In this document: positions 17,456 to 26,187 of the stretch, piece after piece
Numbering within the stretch: position 1 is the first letter of the stretch
Layout of the letters: each line of letters starts with the position of its first letter
Source: Rosistilla ulvae
GTDB taxonomy: Bacteria > Planctomycetota > Planctomycetia > Pirellulales > Pirellulaceae
DNA: 64,000 nt
NCBI RefSeq assembly: GCF_007741475.1
Contig: NZ_CP036261.1
Coordinates: forward strand, 3,100,001 to 3,164,000
Reading direction: 5' to 3'
Notes under the pieces: model-generated
Seen by the model: only the letters and a program-made list of their open reading frames with translations
Told to the model about the DNA's origin: nothing
Databases searched by the model: none
Made by a program: the position numbers and the translations under genes

Positions 17456-18925
17456 TTAGTAGGTGAAGGTCAGGCCTAGATCGAGGCCGTGCATGAAGAA
17501 GCTGTCGGTGTTGAATTCGAAGTTGGGCACTTCGGTTCGCGTCGCGGTGTTCAAGTTCGCTTCGGTGCGGGTGCTATCGATCCGGTTGTCGATGTGATTG
17601 CCCGCCAGAGCAACGTCCGACCACATCATCAGGCTGTAGCCGACGTTGACGGTCGCACATTTGCAGACGCGGTAACCGAGCTTGACGTTCGCTTCGGGAG
17701 CGAATGTGAATTGATCTCGTTCGTAGAGCCCGTTGTTGCCTTGAACCAACAGGCCGCGGTTGTTCGAGGAGATGGTTGTCGCCATGTCGTTGTATTGCGA
17801 ATTGCCCGACAAGCGAACGCGTTGGTTCATGTTACCCAAGTGAACTTTGGTCAGCGAGCTGAACATGAAGCGTCCCTTGGCAACTTGCGTCTCGAAACCG
17901 ATCTGCCCACCGTGGAACGTGTTTTCCGCTTCGAAGGCGTCGCGGAAATCGTAGATGTTCTGTGGCGTCAGGTTGCCCGCCACGGTGTTGTTCAGAGTCG
18001 AACGCCCTTGCAGGATGATCGAATCGTCCAACGAGTGGAAGGTGTAACCACCGATCAGGTCGACGCGGAAGTCAGCCGTGCGAGCCAACAGAGCCCGAGC
18101 GTAGACTTCCGATCCGATGAAGTCGAGTTCGCTGGTCGCCGAAACGTTGCCGGTGACAACTTGTCCGCCGCCAAGATCCTGTCCGATCGGCAACAGGCCA
18201 AACGTTCCGATCGCAACACCCAATCCAGGGCCAACCGGTGGAACCGCAGCGACATCGAAGAATGGAACGCCATAAGATGGTCCACTGCCGTTGGACGAAA
18301 CGCTGACCGTGTCGGCACCATTCCAAAGGCCATAGATTCGGCCACCGATGCCGAAGCTGTGGTCGTCGTCCAGATAGCTACCAAAATCGATGCGGTTGCC
18401 GACCATCATGTCCGATTGAATGCCATCTTGGCCGCCAAACAGAACCGAGGTGCCGGCGTTGCTGACGTCGGGAACGACCGGGCGAGTGGCGAAGTTGGCG
18501 TTGCTGCTGATCAGTGCTGGGCTATCGCGATCTTCGGCCCACCACAGCAATGCTTCGACACGGCCCCAAGTGCGGCCGGAACCACCACGGTTGAGTTTGC
18601 GTCCAAAGAGTCCAGTCAGACATCCGCTGTTTCCAGAAATGCTGTCACATCCGTCGTCGTATAATTCATCGCAGGCCGAATCACAACTGGTTGTGCAGCC
18701 TTGTGGTCCACAAGCCGGCGCGGTTGCAAAGCTTGGCTGTGCGGCCGGTTGTTTGACGACCGAGGTGCCGTGGTGGTGGTGAGGTGTGTTGGAAAGGTCG
18801 CCAACGTGGGCTGTGTAACCAAGGGAGTTCTTGTAACCTTGAGACTGGCCGGGTTCCCCCGCCCATGCTGAAACTGTTCCGGCGAGAACAGCCACAACGG
18901 TCAGCCAGATGTTTGTACGTTTCAT
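17456..18925 (-). CDS. BBP7-family outer-membrane beta-barrel protein
   Basis: 489 residues with a signal peptide (MKRTNIWLTVVAVLAGTVSAWA). The early mature part is His/Pro-rich with a Cys cluster (CGPQGCTTSCDSACDELYDDGC). The barrel begins with WGRVEALLWWAEDRDSPALI, the typical BBP7 opening, and ends with FFMHGLDLGLTFTY, an aromatic C-terminus as expected for BAM insertion. Family of planctomycete-specific barrels (former DUF1551). A second member is at 27515. Substrate unknown. ATG at 18925 is the only sensible start. Confidence 0.88.
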   Translation of the reverse strand: MKRTNIWLTVVAVLAGTVSAWAGEPGQSQGYKNSLGYTAHVGDLSNTPHHHHGTSVVKQPAAQPSFATAPACGPQGCTTSCDSACDELYDDGCDSISGNSGCLTGLFGRKLNRGGSGRTWGRVEALLWWAEDRDSPALISSNANFATRPVVPDVSNAGTSVLFGGQDGIQSDMMVGNRIDFGSYLDDDHSFGIGGRIYGLWNGADTVSVSSNGSGPSYGVPFFDVAAVPPVGPGLGVAIGTFGLLPIGQDLGGGQVVTGNVSATSELDFIGSEVYARALLARTADFRVDLIGGYTFHSLDDSIILQGRSTLNNTVAGNLTPQNIYDFRDAFEAENTFHGGQIGFETQVAKGRFMFSSLTKVHLGNMNQRVRLSGNSQYNDMATTISSNNRGLLVQGNNGLYERDQFTFAPEANVKLGYRVCKCATVNVGYSLMMWSDVALAGNHIDNRIDSTRTEANLNTATRTEVPNFEFNTDSFFMHGLDLGLTFTY

Positions 18926-19136
18926 TTTCTTTCGGCTCGCATTTGCGGGATATTTGCCACGACTGGTACCATTGAATCGACACGTATAGCCAGGAATTCC
19001 AGATCAATCCGAACGCGAAGAATAGACAACCCAAATAACCCACATTACGCGTCGCAGACACCTCAGCTTGTCCAGGTTGCCGCCTGCCCGCCGGTTATGA
19101 TTGCGATTGATATCAGCTAGCTCATGGAAAACGGTA

Positions 19137-21173
19137 ATGTCTACCAGCGAAACAGCCCCAAACGAAGCGAACGACTCCATCGAATCGGTCCCCGCGCCAG
19201 TTGCCCAAGATGCCCAGGCTCCGGAGTCGCGCGCCGATAAGGACGTGCCACTGAAAAGCTGGCTCGGGATGGGAGCGTCGACGCGAATCCGTCGTTGGCA
19301 GCGGAATCTGCAAAAGATCGCCGCCTGGGAACCGCTGTTGATCAAAGAGAACAACGAGGAGATCCGCAAGCGGAGTCTGGCGCTGCGGTACCGCGCCAAA
19401 TCGGGGGAATCGCTCGCGTCGTTGATGCCCGAAGCGTATGCCCTGGTCCGTGAAGCGGGTCGGCGCACGTTGGGGATGCGGCATTATCAGGTGCAGATGA
19501 TCGGCGGCATGGCGCTGCACGAAGGCTGTATCTCCGAGATGCAGACGGGAGAAGGGAAGACGTTGACGGCGACCCTGCCGCTCTATCTACATTCCTTGTT
19601 GGGCAAGGGCTCGCATCTGGCGACGGTTAACGATTATCTGGCCAAGCGCGATGCGGAGTGGATGACGCCGCTTTTTCGCACGTTGGGTGTCAGCGTGGGA
19701 ATCGTGCAAACCGAATGTGATCAAGGCCAGCGCCGCGAAGCGTACAACAGCGACATCACGTATGGCACGGCCAAAGAGTTCGGATTTGACTTCCTTCGCG
19801 ATCGCTTGCTGCTGCGGGCGCAAAACCGCGTCCAGTCCGACTTCCTGGGCGATGGCGAATCGAACTTCAGCGGTGGCGGTGGCGACAAACCGGTGATGCG
19901 TGGCGTCCATTTCTGTTTAGTCGATGAGGCCGACAGCATCTTGATCGATGAAGCGAGAACGCCGTTGATCATCGGTTCGATCGAGGATCAGGTGCGCGAA
20001 CAGATCGTGCAGACGTACCTTTGGGCGGCGCGGCACGCACCGGAATTTGTCGAGAACGAACACTTCGAAATCAATCCCGACACCAAACAAATTGAACTGA
20101 TCGGCCGCGGTCGCCAACAAGTCCGATCGCTGCCACGTCCCGACCTGATTCGAACCGTGGGGCTGGTCGATCTGTACGAGTTCATGGAGCGTGGCATCAA
20201 AGTCCATCAAGAGTTCTTTCTGGACCGGCACTACGTCGTCCGCGACGATGAGATCGTGATCGTCGACGAATTCACGGGCCGTTTGGCCGAGGGACGTAAA
20301 TGGCGCGACGGGATCCATCAAGCGATCGAGGCCAAGGAGGGGATGGAGATCTCGGTCCCGACCGGTCAGGCCGCGCGGATCACGATCCAAGATCTGTTCC
20401 TGCGTTACAAATATCTTGCCGGGATGACCGGTACCGCCGCCACGTCGGCACCGGAACTGAAGAAGATCTACCGCACACCGGTCGTACGTGTCCCAACCAA
20501 TCGCCCGCCGCAACGGATCCCGCTGAAGGATCTCGTCTTCGGCGACATGCACTCAAAGTTTGTGGCGATTGTCGACGAAGTGGTTGAGATGAACCGATTG
20601 GGACGCCCGGTGCTGATCGGTACCCGATCGATCGACAAATCGGAACTGTTGTCGCAAATGCTCGAGGACAAAGGGATCAAACACGAAGTCCTCAACGCCA
20701 ACAAAGTGGCCGAAGAGGCGGCGATCGTCGAAGAGGCGGGCAAGCGTGGCCGCGTCACGGTGGCGACCAACATGGCTGGCCGCGGTACCGATATCAAGGT
20801 TCCCAAAGATGTCGAAGCCGAGGGTGGGATCCACGTGATCTGCACCGAATTGCACGATTCGGCGCGGGTCGATCGTCAGTTGATCGGCCGCTGCGGTCGG
20901 CAGGGCGACCAGGGATCCTACCGCCAGTATCTGTCGCTGGACGACGATATCCTCAAGAACGGCTACGGCCCGGTCAAAGCCGCACGATGGAAACAGTTAG
21001 GCGCCGATAGCGGCTCCAGCTTTCAGAGCTATGCTGCGATGTTCCGCAAGGCTCAGCAGAAGGTCGAAAGGAAACACTTCCGCGACCGGATGGTGCTGTT
21101 GCATCACGAGCGCGAACGCAAAAAGATGCAGCGTGAATTAGGGCAAGACCCCTATCTCGACACGCCCGATTGA
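19137..21173 (+). CDS. Short SecA-like ATPase lacking the C-terminal domains
   Basis: 678 residues from ATG 19137 (MSTSETAPNE); a start at 19101 would add twelve residues. QTGEGKT (Walker A) at 136-142, LVDEADSILIDEARTPLI (DEAD box) near 262-279, the preprotein cross-linking region, VDEFTGRLAEGRKW, GMTGTA, TNMAGRGTDIKV and GRCGRQGDQG of the second motor domain are all intact. After the start of the long scaffold helix (FRKAQQKVERKHFRDRM) the protein ends, so the rest of the scaffold, the wing domain and the zinc/SecB tail found in ~900-residue SecA are missing. It should be a second, specialised SecA and not the housekeeping one. Substrates unknown. Confidence 0.88.
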   Translation: MSTSETAPNEANDSIESVPAPVAQDAQAPESRADKDVPLKSWLGMGASTRIRRWQRNLQKIAAWEPLLIKENNEEIRKRSLALRYRAKSGESLASLMPEAYALVREAGRRTLGMRHYQVQMIGGMALHEGCISEMQTGEGKTLTATLPLYLHSLLGKGSHLATVNDYLAKRDAEWMTPLFRTLGVSVGIVQTECDQGQRREAYNSDITYGTAKEFGFDFLRDRLLLRAQNRVQSDFLGDGESNFSGGGGDKPVMRGVHFCLVDEADSILIDEARTPLIIGSIEDQVREQIVQTYLWAARHAPEFVENEHFEINPDTKQIELIGRGRQQVRSLPRPDLIRTVGLVDLYEFMERGIKVHQEFFLDRHYVVRDDEIVIVDEFTGRLAEGRKWRDGIHQAIEAKEGMEISVPTGQAARITIQDLFLRYKYLAGMTGTAATSAPELKKIYRTPVVRVPTNRPPQRIPLKDLVFGDMHSKFVAIVDEVVEMNRLGRPVLIGTRSIDKSELLSQMLEDKGIKHEVLNANKVAEEAAIVEEAGKRGRVTVATNMAGRGTDIKVPKDVEAEGGIHVICTELHDSARVDRQLIGRCGRQGDQGSYRQYLSLDDDILKNGYGPVKAARWKQLGADSGSSFQSYAAMFRKAQQKVERKHFRDRMVLLHHERERKKMQRELGQDPYLDTPD

Positions 21174-21539
21174 TCTGCTGCTGGGGACGCCCTTCGCGCT
21201 CCCCCATCGGCTCCGTTTGCGAGATCGGATTGCGGCGGTCCCGTGGTCGGTCGCCGACGGATATCGCTGCGCTGTCGCGGGCTTCACCGGAGGCACCGTG
21301 CGGCGTGGCAACGCGTTGAAAAAGCCAAATCGACAAATTCCGGCGCTGCTGCCAACAGGTTATGGATTCTCCCTCGTCCGGCAGGTTACAATCGGTCTCC
21401 GTATCAGGGCAGTTTGCGGCCCCTTTCGCAGCCGAGAACGGCTGTATCCCATCCACCAAACGCCCGCCCACCATTCGACACCACGCAAAATCACAAGCGT
21501 TCGAAACACATTCACTCTCACCCCAAGAAGACTGCTGGT
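21174..21539. other. No gene seen; leader of the DUF1080 gene
   Basis: 366 bases after the SecA-like gene. The frame of the next gene is open through part of it, but the Arg-rich translation and the clear signal peptide at 21540 argue against coding. No terminator or repeat recognised. Confidence 0.4.
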
Positions 21540-22283
21540 ATGCGTACACTCAGCCTGCTTTGCCTGTTCGCCCTGACACTGCTTCCGCTCGCGGCAGCAC
21601 ACGCCGAAGAGGATGGTTTCATTTCCCTCTTCGATGGCAAGACCCTCGACAACTGGGACGGAAATCCCGTCTTTTGGAGCGTCGAAGATGGAATGATCAC
21701 CGGTCAAACGACCGCGGATAATCCAACCAAGGGAAACACGTTTCTGATCTATCGCGGCGGGGAAGTTGGCGATTTTGAACTGCAGCTGGAATACAAGCTG
21801 ATCGGTGGCAATTCGGGGATCCAGTACCGCAGTTTTGAAGTCGATCCCGAGAAGAAAAAGTGGGTCGTCGGCGGTTACCAAGGTGACTTCGAATCCGGCG
21901 ACACCTACTCGGGAATTTTGTACGGCGAAAAGTTCCGCGGCATCCTGGCCAATCGCGGCCAGAAAACCGAACTGGTCCGCAACGATGGCAAGTTCAAGGT
22001 GAACGTCGTCGGATCGGTGGGCGATTCGAAGACGATCCAGTCGAAGATCAAAAAGGAAGACTGGAACACCTACACGATCACCGCCAAGGGCTTTGAGTTC
22101 GCTCACAAGATCAACGGCGTTCCCACCGCCGAATGTACCGACAACGACACCAAGGAACGTCGCGCCAGCGGCATCCTGGCGTTGCAACTGCACGCCGGTC
22201 CGCCGATGAAGGTCCAGTTCCGCAACATTCGCTTGAAGCGACTGCCAGCAGCCACCGACGACGCAGCTAAAAAAAAAAGATAG
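21540..22283 (+). CDS. Secreted DUF1080 (3-keto-disaccharide hydrolase-like) protein, ends at an A10 tract
   Basis: 247 residues: signal peptide (MRTLSLLCLFALTLLPLAAAHA), then a DUF1080 / LamG-like fold (FISLFDGKTLDNWDGNP; FWSVEDGMITGQTT; FELQLEYKLIGGNSGIQYRS; ASGILALQLHAGPPMKVQFRNIRLK). DUF1080 proteins act on or bind carbohydrates; some cleave 3-keto-glucosides. The frame ends AAKKKR-TAG in ten A residues (22269-22278). The next gene starts in the -1 frame at the same tract and has no normal start codon, so the two look like one polypeptide split by a frameshift (see finding). In many planctomycetes these domains occur fused. Confidence 0.88.
   Translation: MRTLSLLCLFALTLLPLAAAHAEEDGFISLFDGKTLDNWDGNPVFWSVEDGMITGQTTADNPTKGNTFLIYRGGEVGDFELQLEYKLIGGNSGIQYRSFEVDPEKKKWVVGGYQGDFESGDTYSGILYGEKFRGILANRGQKTELVRNDGKFKVNVVGSVGDSKTIQSKIKKEDWNTYTITAKGFEFAHKINGVPTAECTDNDTKERRASGILALQLHAGPPMKVQFRNIRLKRLPAATDDAAKKKR
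22269..22279 (+). promoter_or_regulatory. A10-G slippery tract, possible -1 frameshift or transcriptional slippage site
   Basis: Ten A followed by G. In the DUF1080 frame it reads AAA AAA AAA AGA TAG. A -1 slip gives AAA AAG ATA GTC TTC, which is the first beta-strand of the ThuA domain. A AAA AAA / A AAA AAG are efficient slippery heptamers in bacteria, and A9-10 tracts also cause polymerase slippage. A sequencing error of one A is the alternative. Confidence 0.55.
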
Positions 22284-25200
22284 TCTTCATCGCGGGTAAG
22301 CCGAGCCACGGCTATGGTTCGCACGAACACTATGCCGGCTGTCGCTTGTTGGCCAACGCTTTGACCGAAGCGATGCCAGACTACACCGCCGAAGTGATCC
22401 AAAACGGCTGGCCCGAAGCGGGAACCGAAGCGCTTCAAGATGCCGACACGATCGTCGTCTATTGCGACGGTGGCGGTCGGCATCTGCTGAATCCTCACAT
22501 CGACGAACTGGCACCGCTGATGAAAGCCGGTGCCGGTTTGGTCTGTATCCACTACGGCGTGGAGACCTTGGCGGGCAAGCCAGGCGATGCTTTCTTGGAT
22601 TGGATCGGCGGTTATTTCGAAGCCAATTGGTCGGTCAATCCACACTGGGTTGCGAAATACGAAATCTTCCCCGACCATCCGATCAGCCGCGGCGTGCAGC
22701 CGTTTGAAATCAACGATGAGTGGTACTTCCACATGCGGTTTCGCGACGGCATGGATGGCGTAACGCCGATCCTCTCCGCACATCCCCCCGAAGACACGAT
22801 GCGTCGTCCCGATGGTCCGCACAGCGGCAACCCGGCGGTTCGCAAAGCTGTCGCCAACGGCGAGATTCAACACATGGCTTGGGCGGCCCAGCGCGATGGC
22901 GGCGGACGCGGTTTTGGCTTCACCGGCGGGCATTTCCACTGGAACTGGGCTGATCCCAATTTCCGCAAAGTGATGCTCAACGCCATCGTCTGGACCGCGC
23001 ACGGCGAGGTCCCGGCGGCGGGTGTTTCGACCGAGGATCCGACTCAAGAACAGCTGGAAGCCAATCAGGACGAGCCCAATCCGTCGATTGCCAAAAAGGA
23101 AAAGAAGGGGAAGAAGATCATGCGAACGGTCGTCGACCGCGAGGTGGCGACCAAGCCGAAGTCCGACGCAAAGCGTCTGTTCCTAAGTGATCCGGTGAAC
23201 AAGAAAACGCCGGGAATTTCGGTCGCGATCGATGTGCCGTTGGGAGATGCAAAGCAGCTCTTCTTGGCAGTCACCGACGGCGGCAACGGCTACAGTTGCG
23301 ATTGGGCCGATTGGGCGGAGCCGCGATTGGTGGGCCCCGCCGGGGAAATGAAATTGACCGATCTGAAGTGGAAGCACGCTTCGTCGGGCTTTGGCCAGGT
23401 TCGCGTCGGTAAAAACGCTGGCGGTGGACCGCTGCGAATCGATGGCAAAGCGGTTCCCTACGGAATCGGCACCCACGCGCCGTCGGTGATCGGATTTGAT
23501 CTGCCCGCCGGCTACGACCGGTTTGTCGCTCGCGGCGGTCTGGACAACGGCGGAACCGATCAGGGATCGTGCGGCGGCAGCGCCGAAGTCCGTTTTGCGG
23601 TCTACGACAAAATGCCGACGCTGGAAGTTTCCGGTGGCGGATCGCGGGAAGCGCGCGAAGCGTTAGATGGTTTGGATGTCGGAGGCGATTTGGCAGCCAG
23701 TGTATTTGCCGCCGAACCGCAACTGTTGAGCCCTTCGAATATCGATATCGATCACCGGGGCCGTGTTTGGGTTTGCGAAATCGTCAACTACCGCAAACAC
23801 AAAGGCAAGCGACCCGAAGGGGATCGGATCCTGATCCTGGAAGATACCGATGGCGACGGGATGGCCGACACCGAGAAGGTCTTCTATCAAGGGGACGACA
23901 TCGATTCGCCGCACGGCGTCTGCGTGTTGGGCAACAAAGCAATCGTCTCGGCCGGCGACAAGGTGTTCCTGCTCACCGATTCGGATGGCGACGACAAGGC
24001 GGATCAAAAAGAGGTGCTGTTCAGCGGCATCTCCGGGTCGCAACACGATCATGGAATCCACGCCTTCACCTTTGGCCCCGATGGCAAGCTCTACTTCAAC
24101 TTTGGCAACGCCGGTGGGCAGCTGAAGGATAAGGATGGTAAACCGATCGTCGACGCGGCGGGGAACGAAGTCGCGGCGCGACGCAAACCGTACCAGGAAG
24201 GAATGGTCTTCCGTTGCAATCTCGACGGCAGCGAGCTGGAAACCCTCGGCTGGAACTTCCGCAACAATTGGATGGTCACTGTCGATTCTTACGGCGGGAT
24301 CTGGCAATCGGACAACGACGACGATGGCAACAAAGCGGTCCGCATCAATTATGTGATGGAGTACGGCAACTATGGCTACAAAGACGAAAAGACCGGTGCG
24401 GGTTGGAAAGCCGACCGAACCGGGATGCACACCGACGTGCCGCTTCGCCACTGGCATCTGAACGATCCGGGCGTCGTCCCCAACCTGCTTCAAACGGGAG
24501 CCGGTTCGCCGACGGGGATCACCGTTTACGAAGGGGATCTGTTGCCGATGTTCACCGGACATCTGCTGCACTGCGATGCCGGCCCCAACGTTTGCCGAGC
24601 TTATATCGTCAGCGACGACAAAGCTGGCTACACGGCGAAGATTCGCGAGATCTTGACCGGATCGCAGGACAAGTGGTTCCGCCCCTCCGACGTGAAAGTC
24701 GCTCCCGACGGGTCGCTTGTCATCGCCGACTGGTACGATCCAGGCGTCGGCGGACACGGCATGGGCGATCTCGATCGCGGGCGTTTGTTCCGCATCACTC
24801 CGATCAAACACGATGCGTCTTATAAGGTTCCGACGTTCGATTTCGATACGGCGCCGGGAGCTGTCGAAGCTTTAAAGAACCCCAACTACGCGGTCCGCTA
24901 CATGGCGTGGCAGTCGCTGCACGCGATGGGAACCGACGCGAACAGCGAGCTGCAAAAGTTGGCAGCTTCGAAAAATCCGATCTATCGCGCTCGCGCCCTC
25001 TGGTTGTTGGGCAAGACCGACGGTCAAGGGAAGCAGACGGTTGCCCAAGCGATCGAAGATTCCGATCCCAACGTTCGCATGATGGGCGTTCGCTTGGCCC
25101 GCCAATTGGATCTGGAGCTCGAAGATTTTGTCGCTCCTCTGCTACGCGATCCCTCGCCACAGGTCCGCCGCGAATTGGCAGTCGCGCTGCGGGAGAGCAA

Positions 25201-25531
25201 CTCGGAAAAGGTGCCTTCGATGTGGGCCGAATTGGCGACTCAACACGATGGCAAGGACCGCTGGTACCTGGAAGCATTGGGAGTCGGTTCGGATCTGCAA
25301 GCCGATGCCTGTTTCGACGCGTGGATCAAGGCGGTTGGCGACGATTGGAACACGCCCGCCGGACGCGACATCATCTGGCGTTCGCGAGCTCCCGCGGCAA
25401 CCGCTTATCTGGTCAAGATCTTGCAAGATCCAGAGCTCAGCGAAGCCGATCAAGCCCGCTACATGCGCGCCTTCGACTTCCACGAGGGACCAGAAAAAGA
25501 AGCGGCTCTGTTGAAGCTGCTAGGACTGTAA
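22271..25531 (+). CDS. ThuA-like / NPCBM-like / PVC membrane-bound dehydrogenase-type protein without own start
   Basis: The frame is open from 22271 (after an in-frame TAA at 22268) for 1,086 codons. It begins KKKIVFIAGKPSHGYGSHEH, the first strand and catalytic-loop start of a ThuA (trehalose-utilisation, glutamine-amidotransferase-like) domain (to about residue 245). The first ATG/GTG/TTG-type codon is TTG 22346, which would delete that strand. Then follow a basic linker, an NPCBM-like jelly roll (~290-450), the PVC dehydrogenase six-blade propeller (LLSPSNIDIDHRGRVWVCEI; DTDGDGMADTEKVF) and HEAT repeats ending ALLKLLGL. No haem CxxCH motif is present; that domain is in the next gene. Expected to be exported through fusion to the DUF1080 signal peptide. 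Confidence 0.75.
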   Translation, partial: KKKIVFIAGKPSHGYGSHEHYAGCRLLANALTEAMPDYTAEVIQNGWPEAGTEALQDADTIVVYCDGGGRHLLNPHIDELAPLMKAGAGLVCIHYGVETLAGKPGDAFLDWIGGYFEANWSVNPHWVAKYEIFPDHPISRGVQPFEINDEWYFHMRFRDGMDGVTPILSAHPPEDTMRRPDGPHSGNPAVRKAVANGEIQHMAWAAQRDGGGRGFGFTGGHFHWNWADPNFRKVMLNAIVWTAHGEVPAAGVSTEDPTQEQLEANQDEPNPSIAKKEKKGKKIMRTVVDREVATKPKSDAKRLFLSDPVNKKTPGISVAIDVPLGDAKQLFLAVTDGGNGYSCDWADWAEPRLVGPAGEMKLTDLKWKHASSGFGQVRVGKNAGGGPLRIDGKAVPYGIGTHAPSVIGFDLPAGYDRFVARGGLDNGGTDQGSCGGSAEVRFAVYDKMPTLEVSGGGSREAREALDGLDVGGDLAASVFAAEPQLLSPSNIDIDHRGRVWVCEIVNYRKHKGKRPEGDRILILEDTDGDGMADTEKVFYQGDDIDSPHGVCVLGNKAIVSAGDKVFLLTDSDGDDKADQKEVLFSGISGSQHDHGIHAFTFGPDGKLYFNFGNAGGQLKDKDGKPIVDAAGNEVAARRKPYQEGMVFRCNLDGSELETLGWNFRNNWMVTVDSYGGIWQSDNDDDGNKAVRINYVMEYGNYGYKDEKTGAGWKADRTGMHTDVPLRHWHLNDPGVVPNLLQTGAGSPTGITVYEGDLLPMFTGHLLHCDAGPNVCRAYIVSDDKAGYTAKIREILTGSQDKWFRPSDVKVAPDGSLVIADWYDPGVGGHGMGDLDRGRLFRITPIKHDASYKVPTFDFDTAPGAVEALKNPNYAVRYMAWQSLHAMGTDANSELQKLAASKNPIYRARALWLLGKTDGQGKQTVAQAIEDSDPNVRMMGVRLARQLDLELEDFVAPLLRDPSPQVRRELAVALRESNSEKVPSMWAELATQHDGKDRWYLEALGVGSDLQADACFDAWIKAVGDDWNTPAGRDIIWRSRAPAATAYLVKILQDPELSEADQARYMRAFDFHEGPEKEAALLKLLGL

Positions 25532-25600
25532 GCGGAACCTGCCCCCATCTGCGCTCGGCAGCACGTAAGTTCAAAGCCGCGGAGCTGGCGATCGCATAAA

Positions 25601-25746
25601 GCCTGCGGCGCGAGCCGCAGGATCACATCGCGCGATCGATTGCTCAAAGCCCCGGCTGGGGGCGACAGCAAATTTGGATCTGTCGCCCCTGCCCGGGGCT
25701 CGCGCGGGTACGGCTTCATCACGGACCTGCGGCTCGCGCCGCAGGC
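25601..25746. repeat. Nested inverted repeats (GC-rich palindromes)
   Basis: 25601-25621 is itself a hairpin (CCTGCGGC-GCGA-GCCGCAGG) and is repeated as an exact reverse complement at 25726-25746. Between them, 25648-25668 and 25680-25700 form another inverted pair (19 of 21 matching, AGCCCCGG... and ...CCGGGGCT). The whole could fold as a long stem. It lies in the 656-base gap 25532-26187, which otherwise shows no gene; the upstream gene has no other terminator. Confidence 0.75.
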
Positions 25747-26187
25747 TCTACGCGGCCGCCGCTCCCGCGGCTTCGTTTTGGGAAGTCGCGCGTGCTACTC
25801 GGCGACGGAGCGATTCCGATCGACAACGACGATACCAAGCGCGAGCTGCGCAGCTTCACGATTGGCACGTTTGAAGCAACAGATCATCCTTCGATATCGG
25901 GACCCTGGCATCCCTCAAACCATGTTCAATTGGACTAGCGACACAGACTTGCGGGCAAACAACAAAAAGCAAGGCTCAACAGACATTAAGATCTTTCGTT
26001 GTGTCGGCTGCCGCTTTGGGATGAACGATTCCAGTTGTTCGTTTATCGTGCGACGCATTTGTTGTACACTTGCATCCGTAAACTTCCTAAACCGCCAACA
26101 TTCTTATCGCGCATCGGATTTATTGTCGCGTTAGCGCCGTTGCCGGCTCCGACCCCTTGTTTTCCCGCGTTCCCACACGGTCTGTTT

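Noticed and set aside
17489-18664. A 391-codon plus-strand frame opposite the BBP7 gene
   Set aside because: Antisense of a clear barrel protein with signal peptide; no domain of its own.
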